Source: Welwitschia mirabilis
Lineage: Eukaryota; Gnetophyta; Gnetopsida; Welwitschiales
Direction: 5' to 3'
Assembly: GCA_051453625.1 (NCBI GenBank)
Contig: JBOZIK010000001.1
Span: 180,149,004 to 180,213,003, forward strand
Length of the DNA stretch: 64,000 nt
Position 1 is the stretch's first letter, and the number at the start of each line of letters is the position of its first letter. The notes beneath the pieces are model-generated. The model was not told the origin of the DNA. It saw nothing but the letters and a program-made list of their open reading frames with translations, and did not search any database. The translations under genes were made by a program, and so were the position numbers. Positions 1 through 10,321 of this stretch are shown here, in pieces.

Positions 1-240
1 AGGTTGCATCTAGCATTTGCATTATACCTTTCATTTCTTGCATTGTTCTTTATTTCTGGTTTCTAATGTTCTTTTACAAAGAAATCCTAAGTCTCATACT
101 CATAGACTTCAACAAGAATATGACATTTTAGGTCTACTCCCACTCATACTAGTGTGATGTACTGTGTAAGATATCTATTTTGGTTATAAATGATAGAATT
201 TCTTTGAATGTAAAAGCTTGTACAAATACATACTGCAACA
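1..240 (+). repeat. Element A, 3' part of the 5' LTR (cut by window start)
   Basis: Positions 1-240 align along their whole length with 6555-6793, the end of the downstream LTR of the same element, including the shared block TCTCATACTCATAGA and ACTAGTGTGATGTA. It ends in CAACA directly before a primer-site-like sequence. The two LTR ends differ at many positions, so the insertion is old. The rest of this LTR lies outside the window. Confidence 0.85.
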
Positions 241-242
241 TC

Positions 243-262
243 TTAATGCCATTTCTGCGGAA
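243..262 (+). other. Element A primer binding site (degenerate, Asp-tRNA type)
   Basis: TTAATGCCATTTCTGCGGAA sits immediately after the LTR end. It corresponds to the TGGCGCCGTTGCCGGGGA class of primer sites used by plant Athila/Tat gypsy elements. The equivalent sites in elements D (61168-61187, minus) and B (38180-38196) are better or similarly preserved and lie at the same place, which supports the call. Confidence 0.6.
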
Positions 263-734
263 TTCTATTGAGAAGTACAAGTGTTGTGATCATTCAGATG
301 AGTATATCGAATCTTTGTTTGGTTATTTATCTGTGTAGTGCTGTATTTTATTAGGAGTTGTAGGTTTTCTGTGTGCAGTTTTTTATTGTTGGTTTTTCAG
401 TTTTGATTTTCTAGAGAAACAGAATGATCATTCCCTCTGTCGTCCCCATGATAGTTAGGATGACAGTGTGTTATTCTTACTTTTAGTTTTATTTTTAGAT
501 TGTGATTTTTTTAAAATAAATTTAGTTTCTGTCATCTCCTATGACATATAGACAATAAGGAGGATGATAGTCCTATTTTTGACTTTTCTACTTTTTATTT
601 TTGATTTTAGTTCTATTTTTATTTTTCTAGTTTCTACGTGTGTCATCCCTACTATTCTCCCCATGATAGATAAGATGACAATCTATGATTTTTGATCTAC
701 TTTTTATTATTTACTATTTGCAGGATGCTGTGAC
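263..734 (+). other. Element A untranslated leader with hairpin modules
   Basis: This T-rich, non-coding stretch between primer site and gag holds three copies of the family's inverted-repeat module, at 437-466, 532-568 and 641-680. No coding potential is seen. The leaders of B and D carry the same kind of module in the same place. Confidence 0.6.
437..466 (+). repeat. Hairpin module, element A leader (best-paired copy)
   Basis: CTGTCGTCC (437-445) pairs with GGATGACAG (458-466): nine consecutive pairs with one G-U, around a 12-nt loop. Related copies are at 532-568 and 641-680 (TGTCATC with GATGACA, seven perfect pairs). Confidence 0.7.
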
Positions 735-893
735 ATGGTCAATCTTATGAAGAAATATCAGAGAGAATTATTACTAATAGAAAAGAACATTAAAGAAGAT
801 CTAGTGGATATAGAAAATGAATTAGAAAAGCAATCTCTAGGTGCACTCAAACTTCCTTCCAACTTTTTTTTTTTTGAATCAGATTTTCTTTAA
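735..893 (+). CDS. Small ORF upstream of gag in element A, 52 aa
   Basis: An uninterrupted ATG-to-TAA frame begins MVNLMKKYQRELLLIEKN and is rich in Lys, Glu and Leu in a spacing compatible with a helix or short coiled coil. Its last third runs through a T tract (FFFF). It lies just before the probable gag start at 928. I do not recognise it. It could be a leader peptide, a relic of a longer gag N-terminus, or chance. No counterpart was found at the same place in D. Confidence 0.25.
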   Translation: MVNLMKKYQRELLLIEKNIKEDLVDIENELEKQSLGALKLPSNFFFFESDFL

Positions 894-927
894 AAAAAAC
901 TCTATATAAGGAGAGAATCAATTTACA

Positions 928-1970
928 ATGTCAAGTGCCTCCCATAAATAAAAACAATTAGTAGAATCTTCTTCCCCTAATGCAAACCTTACCTTAAGGG
1001 AATTCTTGGCAAATAAGAAAAGAGAAATTCAAGCACCTTTTGACCTACCCCCAGAAGATGATGTCGAGCTTAAAAACTTACATCCCTATCCAACTTTCAG
1101 TGGAGAAAATGATGAGGATTCCTTTAAATACATTGGAGACATTGAACAATTATCCTTAACTCAGGAAATGGGAAAAAAAAATAATGGATAGAACATATAT
1201 GATAATATTTTCCATGATATTAAAGGTTAAGCCAAAACTTTGGCTAAAAACTATACCCCAAAAAAGATTAAAAACATGGGATCGAGTCCGGAAAATATTT
1301 GTAAAAAGATTCATGAGTGAAGAAAACATGATAAAAAGAAAAAAAGAGGTAACAAACTTTCAACAAAAACCAAATGAATATTATTCCTCTACTTATAAAT
1401 GTTTCTTTATAGCAATCCACTTTAATCTAGTAGATTTCTTTTCAAGAGTAGAACAACTAGACTATTTTTATAGTGGCTTAACTCACCACACAAGACAACT
1501 TGTAAATTTTTCTTGGGATGGAAACCTCATGGACCTTATGTTAGAAGATGCCTAAACAAAATTAGAAGAACTTGTGGAGGTTAGTCAAACCTATTCAATG
1601 CCTAAAGAAAATCAAATTGTATGGCAACTCATAAAGGACTTAAAAGAGGTTAAATAACAAAAATAGGTAGAATCTAATCCTATAAATTTAATGAAGATTT
1701 TAGAATAAGCTTGGAGAAGTATGCAAAAATAATTTTTGATGCCAAATCCGCAACTGAGAAAAATGTTATGCAAACATATGATTTATGTGAGGATAATTAT
1801 CACATTACTAAAAACTATCCTCTTTTACCAACATAAGAAGAAAGAATACAAGAAGAAATTTGTGCTTTTAACCAATTATCTCAAAACTTCTGAAATTAAA
1901 ATTAAGCAAACCAAGGTTGAACACTCATTTTTAAAATAATTCTCAACCTTTTAGAAACTGATTTGAAAAT
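928..1970 (+). pseudogene. gag: Element A gag pseudogene (Ty3/gypsy, Athila/Tat-like)
   Basis: The probable start is the ATG at 928, giving MSSASHK and then a stop at 949. The minus-strand copy in element D begins with the same MSS at 60466. Conserved blocks are PFDLPPEDDVELKNLHPYP and PTFSGE (1036-1104), then in another frame TWDRVRKIFVKRFM and FQQKPNEYY (about 1275-1385), and YSGLTHHTRQLVNF (about 1470-1510). These are the usual retrotransposon gag landmarks: the helical capsid domain and the NGL-TRQLVD block. The frame shifts near the A tract at 1172-1182 and in-frame stops follow. A zinc-knuckle remnant follows at 1777-1821. Gag would form the virus-like particle. This copy cannot make intact protein. 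Confidence 0.85.
1777..1821 (+). pseudogene. Gag zinc-knuckle remnant, element A
   Basis: The codons read YDLCEDNYHITKNYP. Against the CX2CX4HX4C nucleocapsid knuckle, the second Cys and the His are present while the first and last Cys are Tyr. Element D keeps CDICEDKSHVIKH at the same position, with only the last Cys changed (to His). The following ICAFNQ block is shared by A and D. Confidence 0.6.
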
Positions 1971-2147
1971 NNNNNNNNNNNNNNNNNNNNNNNNNNNNNN
2001 NNNNNNNNNNNNNNNNNNNNNNNNNNNNNNNNNNNNNNNNNNNNNNNNNNNNNNNNNNNNNNNNNNNNNNAATTAAAATTAAGCAAACCCAGGTTGAACA
2101 CTCATTTTTAAAATAATTCTCAACCTTTTAGAAACTGATTTGAAAAT
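1894..2147 (+). repeat. Gap-flanking direct duplication in element A
   Basis: About 77 bases left of the 100-N gap (1971-2070) recur right of it with a single visible difference (AAACCAAGG versus AAACCCAGG). This is the least diverged of the gap-flanking pairs and may be an unmerged contig overlap. Confidence 0.85.
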
Positions 2148-2761
2148 ACAAACTATCCACTAAGTTCATTTAACTACTAAATCCAAATGATTCAATCACA
2201 AACCTTGTGGATGAAACTAGAAAAATAAAATGCCAACTTTGAAAGACAAAATACCAACTTTAAAAGATCAAATACCAACATGGAAAACTTAGTGATCATC
2301 CTTTAACAAACAATGTTAGAAAACTAAAGACCTTGAGGAAATTTAGCAATACAACCTTTACCAAATCCAAATAAACTAAGAAAAGATTGTGAGGTTATGA
2401 TAAGAAGTGGATAAAAAATAAACCCTTATCAATGTAAACCTTTTACCTTCTAAAATAACTTTAGAAATGATAAAAAAGAAGAGGAAGAGGACATTGAGAT
2501 ATTAGAAGATTACAATTTCCCTTCTCTTGGCAAAAAGAAAAAGAAAAATACTTTTCAATAAACCACCCCCTAGATGGATAGGCTTAAAAACAATTTAATT
2601 TTCAATGATCATTTAAAATCCTTGATGAAAAATGTGATCATAAACTTATATTTTTGAAAAGTTTTATAGGAAAACCCAGGGTACTTAAATTATGGAAAGA
2701 CCTAATAAGAAGAAAACATTAAAAAGTTATCCCTAGCAAAGTTTTTCTTGTTCAATTCCTC

Positions 2762-3238
2762 ACAAATTTAGTATTACAAAAATCATCTAAATTTAAAGAT
2801 CTAGGAGCAGAAATGGTGAATGTTACTTTGGAGGAAAACTAAAAGATTAGGAAAACCGTGATAGACATTAAAACAAGTGTTAACATTATGCCACTTCACA
2901 CTTGTAAGAGACTTGGTTTAGAGGATAGAATAGAGCCTACTCTAATTGTCTTAGAATTAGCAGATACTTTAGTTAAGAAATTGTTAGGCATCATTGAAGA
3001 TTTGCTAATTAAAATAGAATAGACTTGCTACCCCATAGATGTAATTATCATAGAAGTTAAGCATAACAGAGGATATCCTTTACTTTTAGGTAGAGCCTCT
3101 TATGTAAAAACCCACTGCATCATTAATATAAGAGTAGGAATAATGAAATGTCACTTTGAAAATAGAACATTTACCATTAAAGTCTTTAATGCAACTGAGA
3201 AAGATTTGGATGATAATGAAATGAACATTAAAAGCAAT
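2762..3238 (+). pseudogene. Element A aspartic protease (retropepsin) pseudogene
   Basis: One frame reads KFKDLGAEMVNVTL, then IDIKTSVNIMPLHTCKRLGL, then ELADTLVKKLLGIIEDLL, YPIDVIIIEV, GYPLLLGRASYVKT and KCHFENRTFTIKVFNAT. These match in order the plant gypsy protease segment: substrate-cleft strand, DLGAS-type active site, the LAD strand, the GIIEDVLVKV strand, the ILGRPFL flap-distal motif and the FNVF end. The active-site Asp is present but GA is replaced by KT. Stops occur at 2840 and about 3018. The frame runs into the 47-N gap at 3239. No RT follows within the element. Confidence 0.85.
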
Positions 3239-3285
3239 NNNNNNNNNNNNNNNNNNNNNNNNNNNNNNNNNNNNNNNNNNNNNNN

Positions 3286-3544
3286 GATCAAATCAAATGA
3301 GCAGTTCTTCATGATGATGAACTTGAGATTAAAGAAATCATTAATACATTCAACTTTGAGAATGAAAAATAACTTTTAGTGTGTAAGGAAGTCCAATTTC
3401 TAGATTCACACCTTGAGGAATATTGTCCATTAAATAAACTAATTGAAAATCATAATTTAAATTTGAATGAGAAAAATGTCTTTAATGGGCTTAAATGTAA
3501 TTTTCTTTATGATGTTAAAATAAAACTCTTACATGTAATAACAA
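3286..3544 (+). pseudogene. Post-protease coding remnant, element A
   Basis: The frame after the gap reads AVLHDDELEIKEIINTFNF and continues with CKEVQFLDSHLEEYCPLNKL, with stops at about 3298 and 3376. It resembles the acidic linker between protease and RT in plant gypsy polyproteins only in position and composition. The function is not recognised. Confidence 0.35.
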
Positions 3545-3622
3545 NNNNNNNNNNNNNNNNNNNNNNNNNNNNNNNNNNNNNNNNNNNNNNNNNNNNNNNN
3601 NNNNNNNNNNNNNNNNNNNNNN

Positions 3623-3703
3623 TCTTATGTTTTATCAATTGGTAAATTTTTGGTTTGGACCTTATTTCTTTGAAAATGTTGAGATCAAAATAGATCCTTA
3701 ATT
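3623..3703 (+). pseudogene. Family-conserved segment MFYQLV...FGPYF, element A
   Basis: The sequence ATGTTTTATCAATT encodes MFYQLVNFWFGPYFFENVE before a stop. The same segment occurs in B at about 40555-40610 and 41715-41770 (MFYQ, stop, VSFWFSP) and in D on the minus strand at 55750-55805 (MFYQLVSI, stop, FGPYFSKK). I do not recognise the domain. It marks the end of coding-like sequence in this family. Confidence 0.45.
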
Positions 3704-5689
3704 TTGCATTCTTTATTTTTAATAAAAGAGTGTTTAGGAATTGAATAAAATTTGTTTGCCTTGCTATTTTTTTTTAGTTTTCTATTTTAAGAGTCTTTGT
3801 TTTCATGTTCTATTTTCAATTTTTGTTTCTATTTGCTAGTTTTATTTTTTATTTTTTATAATCATAATTTGTCATCTTCTCTGTCATCCCCATGACAAGG
3901 TGGACAATAGTCAGTTTTCTTAAGATTTCCAGCTTTTTGATAAATTTTTGTGTTTTTTAATATTTGTTTTGTTTTTTTGCCTCTGTAATCCTCTTAGTTG
4001 TCTGAATGATAAGTAGGATGACAATCAATAAAATTATGATTTTTAGTTTCTATTATTTGAGAAAATACATTTTTATAACTTTGTTGAGATTTCTGACTTG
4101 ACACTTAAGAATTGTAGGAAGTATATGGATAAAATTTGGAATTTCATGAGTAAACCATCTAAATTTTCTCTTAGGTTTTTCCTTTAGAATATTATTATGG
4201 CATTAATTGATCATTTTTTAAACTTGACTTATGTATTTATTTCCATGATTAGTCTCTTGACTTAGGCATTTTAGTGATAAGATTAGATTCACCTAATCTT
4301 AGGACATTCACAAGTTTATGAACTTCAATTTAAAGGAAGATGCTTTATTTTTGATGTTTTTCTCAATGGTGGAAATATCTTAGACTATTTAAGAGTGTTC
4401 TTTGCTATCTTAATCTTATGACTTTCATCTTTGTCTTTTGGAGTATTTGATCATGTGAAATGTTGTTTTGTTTTGTTTTTTTTTTTTTTAAAAATTGAGN
4501 NNNNNNNNNNNNNNNNNNNNNNNNNNNNNNNNNNNNNNNNNNNNNNNNNNNNNNNNNNNNNNNNNNNNNNNNNNNNNNNNNNNNNNNNNNNNNNNNNNNN
4601 NNNNNNNNNNNNNNNNNNNNNNNNNNNNNNNNNNNNNNNNNNNNNNNNNNNNNNNNNNNNNNNNNNNNNNNNNNNNNNNNNNNNNNNNNNNNNNNNNNNN
4701 NNNNNNNNNNNNNNNNNNNNNNNNNNNNNNNNNNNNNNNNNNNNNNNNNNNNNNNNNNNNNNNNNNNNNNNNNNNNNNNNNNNNNNNNNNNNNNNNNNNN
4801 NNNNNNNNNNNNNNNNNNNNNNNNNNNNNNNNNNNNNNNNNNNNNNNNNNNNNNNNNNNNNNNNNNNNNNNNNNNNNNNNNNNNNNNNNNNNNNNNNNNN
4901 NNNNNNNNNNNNNNNNNNNNNNNNNNNNNNNNNNNNNNNNNNNNNNNNNNNNNNNNNNNNNNNNNNNNNNNNNNNNNNNNNNNNNNNNNNNNNNNNNNNN
5001 NNNNNNNNNNNNNNNNNNNNNNNNNNNGAGCTATTTTTTATTTATATTATCTTATACCCATTCTTATTATTTTCTTTTGTGGTTTGGTTAGTTATTTCAA
5101 AGTCATTACTATATTTTCTTAGCATGTTTTCCTTATTTAAGTTTGTAATAAAAGATAATTTCTTGCTTAGATGAGTATTTTCTCAATAAATTTGTTCTAT
5201 TTATTTTTCATATTTTTGGTGTTGTAAGCACTGCTCATGTTTTTTTTGTGACCGAAACATTTTTATTATCACTTTTTTCTTTACTTGTCAAAATATTTCA
5301 TTGATTTCTATTTTTAAAATCTAACATTGCTCAGCTTTACATTTCATTTTTGAAAATTGTTCTCATTTTCATCATCCTTTACTTACCTTCTCACTCCCGT
5401 CTACTTGCTTTGCTTTATTTTCAAATACGGGATGTATTTTTTTTCCTTTTAAGGGGTGAAGGGGGCAAAGACCCATTTATATGGCTCATTTTCAAACTTT
5501 TTTAACTTAATTCAGATCTTTTATAACATAAAATTTTCAAATTTAAATACACATTATGCATTACTTATCATTTATCCATGTGATGTGTTTTATGAGCCTA
5601 TTTTGTAACTTCTAGATTTATCTTTTAAAAAAAACAAATCGACTCACAATTATGGTTTGTTTTGCCTGATTTTTATCAGGGACTGATAA
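3704..5689 (+). other. Element A 3' untranslated internal region, with 528-N gap
   Basis: This is T-rich non-coding sequence with two hairpin modules (3883-3896, GTCAT-4-nt-ATGAC; 3984-4023, TGTAATCCT with AGGATGACA, one mismatch). The part 4200-4420 aligns with 40900-41100 and 42050-42240 in element B. The gap at 4500-5027 hides part of it. A complete RT-RNaseH-integrase (about 3 kb) does not fit between protease and 3' LTR at the stated gap sizes. Confidence 0.55.
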
Positions 5690-5707
5690 AGGATAGGTGG
5701 AGGGCTA
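5690..5707 (+). other. Element A polypurine tract
   Basis: AGGATAGGTGGAGGGCTA lies directly before the LTR start TGTTGCAC. The same arrangement (purine run, GGGCTA, TGTTG) is seen in element B at 44173-44189. Confidence 0.75.
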
Positions 5708-6793
5708 TGTTGCACTACCAATTTAAGGTTGTTTAATGGGGTTTTATGAGTTGTTTTATAGGAATTTTATATAGGCTTAGATGCAATTCTAAGGATTTTA
5801 GAGATATAAGAGGAAATCTCGAAAAGTGTGATTCTTATATAAATTTGATGTATTAAAGGCACTTTCTAATGCATAGAGCTTTGAAGAAGTATTAATGTCA
5901 AAAATGCTAAGTTCTCTTCAAGGAAATGATCAAAGAAGATCTTCATCCCCTCCACTTTTCCCATGATAGGCAGGATGATGACTGCTGATGTGGACCACTG
6001 AATCACCAATGAGTCATCGGTCTAAGTCATATTTTATAATGTGTTGTCATTCCCCTTGTCATCCAGATGATAGTTCAGATGATATTGACATGTAATTTAA
6101 TCTTATAGCTACCCTTGACTATTTCATCCATTTTTGAGTTGTAAAGAAGCATGCCTTTCCACACCTATCCTTTGTATTTTATGCTATATGTTGTTATAAA
6201 TAAACCTTCCTTCGAATTTCCTTCTCATCTTCATTGCACTAGAAATCCTCATGACAGGAGATCGAAGGACAGAAGATTTATCTTAAGTGTTGTAGAAAGA
6301 TGTGCACTAGGTGGAGGGCTATGTATCCTCCATTAAGATCTATTATTTTATAATCAATATTTTTTTTAATCTTTCTTAATATAAACCTTATTTTATTTTC
6401 ATATTTGCCTGTTAGTTTCTTTAATGACCCTTATATTCTATGTTGCCTTTGATCTGGTGATAATTTCGTAGGTGATATAGATTATTAAGAGCAGCATTTG
6501 TTAAGGCTTAAAGCAAGTAGTATTAGTTCCATTTTTTCATTGTATGTTAGATTAGGTTACATCTAGCATTTGCATTATACCTTTTATTTCTTGAATTGTT
6601 CTTTAGTTTTGGTTCCTAGTATTTCTTTACAAAGCAACATTAAGTCTCATACTCATAGATTTCAATGAGAATATGACATTTCAGGTCTACTTCCACTAAT
6701 ACTAGTGTGATGTATTATGTAAGATATCTATTTTAGTTATAAATGATAGAATCTCTTTGAATGCAAAAACTTGCACAAATACACACTACAAAA
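5708..6793 (+). repeat. Element A 3' LTR (about 1.09 kb)
   Basis: It starts TGTTGCACTACCAATTTAAG just after the polypurine tract and ends near ACACACTACAAAA, which aligns with the end of the 5' LTR at 240. Its start aligns with the LTR starts of B (36574, 44185) and the reverse complement of D (about 62799). U3 carries two hairpin modules (5943-5978 and 6045-6090). A TATA-like TATAAATAAACC is at 6195-6206. Confidence 0.85.
6195..6206 (+). promoter_or_regulatory. TATA box in element A 3' LTR
   Basis: TATAAATAAACC occupies the same LTR position as TATAAATA at 37083 and CTATAAATACCCC at 44884 in element B. The position in the middle of the LTR marks the U3/R boundary. The shared tract around GTGTTAGGCTATG and TCCTCCATT about 100 nt downstream would lie in R/U5. 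Confidence 0.6.
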
Positions 6794-7417
6794 ATCATTC
6801 TAAAAACTATAGGAATAGATAGTTTAAAAATTGGAAGCTATTTGAAATGGATTGAAGAACCAACTCATTATTTAATTTTTCAAGAATGCAGTTCATAATT
6901 TTTGGCTAGAGGTTTATATTTTTTGAGTTTTGCAATGCAAGGTCAGGGAAAAAGTTAACAAAAACTTGAAAATAGCTAAATCTTAGAAAATTGCAATCTA
7001 GAAAATTAAACCTAATGTTTTTTTAATTTTTCCTAAAATTTTTTAATAGAAATAAAAAATAAAATATAACTTAAAAAAATGTGCAAAGAATTTACAGAAA
7101 TAAAAAAACACATAAAACACATAAATATTTAGAGTTTGATTTAGTTTAAAATCATGATCTTACATTCAGTTCAACTTTTATTGAAATTTTTAGATGTTAG
7201 AAAGATAACTAAATAACTTGAACTAGTTCAACTTTTATTGAAAAGAGGACCAGTATCAACCACTAGAAATAATAATAAATAAATACATAAAAGAAAAGGA
7301 AAATGTATCAGTTCAAGTATTATTGAAAGGGACTAGTACCCACTAATAAAAAACAAAATCTAACTAAAAATTGCAAGAAAACAATCATGTACTTTTAAAA
7401 AATTACTATGATAATAT
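6794..7417 (-). mobile_element. Element H leader fragment (gypsy, minus strand)
   Basis: This AT-rich, non-coding stretch lies between the end of element A and the minus-strand primer site at 7418. It has a repeated TTCAACTTTTATTGAA phrase (about 7168, 7228, and a variant at 7311). It reads as an LTR-element leader interrupted by A, so the rest of H would lie left of the window. The nesting is inferred. Confidence 0.35.
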
Positions 7418-7438
7418 ATCCCTAGCAACAGTGCTAAT
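7418..7438 (-). other. Element H primer binding site (Asp-tRNA type)
   Basis: On the plus strand ATCCCTAGCAACAGTGCTAA is the complement of the canonical TGGCGCCGTTGCCGGGGAT site. All mismatches but the terminal base are C-to-T or G-to-A transitions, as expected from decay of methylated cytosines. An LTR-like end (TGTAGTATAATG on the plus strand) begins at 7447. Confidence 0.65.
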
Positions 7439-7446
7439 CTATTAAT

Positions 7447-8730
7447 TGTAGTATAATGTCTGGATTTAAACTAAATAAAACACTTAGCATCATTCTTCCA
7501 TAGGGATGTACAAGGCAAATTAATAAAAATATACAAGATTATTCTACTTGCAATAAAAACTCAAATAATAAAAAAAATAATAATTAAGAGAAAGAAAGTG
7601 ATCTTTAATTAGTAATGCAAGGGAATGAAAATGCTCTATGGATCTAGAAATTCATCCATCTCTCCTCCTTTGCTTCAATGATTCTTGTATCTAAAACATA
7701 TACTGAATCATCAAGTTATTAAGGCTACACATGAAGGCATAATCTCATCCACCACATAAGTGTTGATGAGTTATTAAGTCCTCTCACTACTTCATAGCCT
7801 TTTATAAGCATGAAAAGTATGAACTGAAGTGTACAATATTTGTCAAATAACAAGAACTATAAATCACAAAAGTAACTTTTAGACAACTCATACATTTAAA
7901 AAAACTTTAAGTAAGCTTTATCTAAAGACTGCTAGTACCATTGCATTAATAATATAAGAATGAAACTTACTTTAAGAACTAGTTCTACCTAAACATCGCT
8001 AATAGTAATTGAAATTGTACATTAACAATAAAAGGATTTAAATCTGTTCTTTATTAAAACTTAAATAAATACATTACTTTAATGAAGGAGGAAAAGAAGA
8101 AGAATTCTTCAACTAGCCTTGAGCATTCTACTCCAAAAAAAGAGTAGTAGAACATCATGATGTTTAAGCATTTAAGTCTTTTCCAATTTTGCCAACTAAA
8201 AAGATGAATTAAATGAGATTTTAAGGCCCTTTTATAAGAAGATATGATGAGAGGTGGTCATAAGCTTTTGGCTTATAGTGTTATGTAGAAGAGTGGTGAT
8301 TACAAGCTCTTGGCTTGTAGCATTAGGTAGAATCTTCATCATTTAGCATTAGGTAGATAAGATTCTATCTTATAGCATTTAGTGTAAGTTGCCTTGTAGT
8401 GTTAGGTAGACAAGATTACATCCTCTAGGTAGAATATTCATCACTTAGAATTTGGTGGAGGCTATCTTATAGCATTCATTGAAGATTATCATATAGCATT
8501 TAGTGGAATCTTTATCATGATGAGTTTAGCACATGTTCTTTAGAGCTGGATTCCTTTACTAACCAATGCTATTGCCACATGTCTCTACTACAGCCTTCTC
8601 ATATCTCTACCACATGTCTTCTAATGTGGTGGCTATGTGTTGCCACCTAATTTCTCTATTGTAACTGTTGTTTTATGTAGAATTATGTTCATCTTACACC
8701 ATGCATTCTAAAACATGGCTAAACACCTAT
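7447..8730 (-). repeat. Probable LTR of element H
   Basis: It lies directly upstream, on the minus strand, of the primer site at 7418-7438. It is non-coding and contains a degenerate tandem repeat at 8265-8530. The outer boundary is uncertain, because no second copy is present in the window to define it. Confidence 0.4.
8265..8530 (+). repeat. Degenerate short tandem repeats
   Basis: Repeated variants of CTTATAGCATTTAGGTAGA and ATCTTCATCATTTAGCATT recur at irregular 25-45 nt spacing (for example near 8269, 8315, 8342, 8371, 8391, 8462, 8489). This looks like an old minisatellite inside an LTR. Confidence 0.65.
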
Positions 8731-8834
8731 AATTATTATAGAGAAAAATATAATATTAAATTTTATTTTAAAACTAATAGAAGACATCATTTTATAATAA
8801 ATCAAAAAATTAAGTGCCTTTCCTTATGCTAAAT

Positions 8835-9143
8835 TAATCAATTATACTTGCTTAAAATGTCAATTTTGTTATGCAAATAAGATTACATTAGAAAATACTT
8901 TTAAAACATGAAAAGGTCTAGCCTAATTAGATATAATTTTAATAAGAANNNNNNNNNNNNNNNNNNNNNNNNNNNNNNNNNNNNNNNNNNNNNNNNNNNN
9001 NNNNNNNNNNNNNNNNNNNNNNNNNNNNNNNNNNNNNNNNNNNNNNNNAAAATGTCAATTTTGTCATGCAAATAAGAATACATTAGAAAATACTTTTAAA
9101 ACATGAAAAGGTATATCCTAATTAGATATAATTTTAATAATAA
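8835..9143 (+). repeat. Gap-flanking direct duplication
   Basis: AAAATGTCAATTTTGT...TTTTAATAA, about 105 nt, stands left of the 100-N gap 8949-9048 and again right of it with a few differences. It lies at the 3' end of element C, where no coding sequence can be read. Confidence 0.8.
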
Positions 9144-9190
9144 AATTTTCAAGTCTTAAATCATATAGTAAGACTAAGTTATTAGATTAA

Positions 9191-9474
9191 AAGAACTTTC
9201 TAATGATGTGCTTATTATGGTAGGATTTCATTATTTTTTTTGGTTTTTTAAAAATCATTATTTACTTTTTTAAATGTTTTTCAANNNNNNNNNNNNNNNN
9301 NNNNNNNNNNNNNNNNNNNNNNNNNNNNNNNNNNNNNNNNNNNNNNNNNNNNNNNNNNNNNNNNNNNNNNNNNNNNNNNNNNNNACTTTCTAATGATGTG
9401 CTTATTATGATAGGATTTAATTATTTTTTTTGGTTTTTTAAAATCATTATTTACTTTTTTTTTAAGTTTTTCAA
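9191..9474 (+). repeat. Gap-flanking direct duplication
   Basis: ACTTTCTAATGATGTGCTTA and the following roughly 70 nt are present on both sides of the 100-N gap 9285-9384 with a few substitutions and T-tract length changes. Confidence 0.8.
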
Positions 9475-9479
9475 ACTAA

Positions 9480-10320
9480 TTTAGGTTAGAATTCCTAAGT
9501 TATAAGGTTCCACTTAAATTTTGGCTTATCTTTTTTATGGCATATAAAGTATCTTATTCAATTTGCAAAGAAATATGACAAGCTTTTCCTATCACACATG
9601 CATAGGATAATATTATCATGGAGGTTTTATATATAGTTCAGTATGCACTGAGAGCATCATTGAGGCAGAGAAACCAATATTTCTTATTATACTTTGTTTT
9701 TTCTATAAAGTTATTTTTAACTCTTGATTCATAACCGCTACTTAATCATTTATTTATGGATAATAAGATGTCATAACTTTAAGTCATTCCACATTTTCTC
9801 ATTAAATTAAGTAGTTTCTTATTATGAAAACAAGTTATTTTAATAATAATGATGATTTTAGGATGAGTAAATAGGTATATGATATATTCTTTTTAGAAAT
9901 CTCATAACAACTTTGGGATAGCATATTTTAGCTATAATAGCTTCACTCACTCAGTAATTTAATCCACACAAATCAATATGTATACGTATTCAAAATATGA
10001 GAGAAATAAACCAATAAAAGACATATCCTAGACATTAAATGGTTCAATCTAAATAATAGGTAAAAGGCATATCATTTTTCACTCTTTCTTACTACCTAAG
10101 CATTAAAATTCATTATATGCTTTTTAATACTCATAGGCATATTTAAAAATAGTTAGTTAGTAGAGTCTAAATTAAAGAATTTTATGAATTTTTTTTTTGA
10201 TAGAGAAATAACCTCCATAAAATTCATCATGTGTAAACTATAAGACATTTAAAATTTCAAATTGTGGAATGCATTTGCATATGATTTAATTAGGGCTGTA
10301 TTTAAAAAGGTAGGGATCAT
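9480..10320 (-). pseudogene. Element C integrase pseudogene (gypsy, Athila/Tat-like)
   Basis: Read on the minus strand from high to low coordinate. An HHCC-like zinc region reads HDEFYGGYFSIKKKIHKIL (about 10260-10155), the equivalent of H-GGHFG-KT-KIL. The catalytic core follows with remnants of the YILVAVDYVSKWVEA block (about 9990-9940) and of KYGxTH (about 9805-9775). FLCLNDALSAY then matches the DALWAYRTAYKTP block (about 9680-9640), and VIGKACHISLQIE matches V-GKACHLPVELE (about 9600-9555). The GKACHLPVELE motif is diagnostic of plant Athila/Tat integrases. Many stops and frameshifts are present. Confidence 0.8.
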
Positions 10321-10321
10321 T

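Noticed and set aside
3872-4023. Regular spacing of repeated short motifs considered as a CRISPR-like array
   Set aside because: The copies are imperfect palindromes at variable spacing without unique equal-length spacers, in a plant retrotransposon context.
4431-5174. Long frames across N runs (also 11023-12048, 25485-26379, 37335-37841, 38840-39653)
   Set aside because: They are open only because N codons cannot be read as stops. The sequenced ends carry no coding signal of their own.
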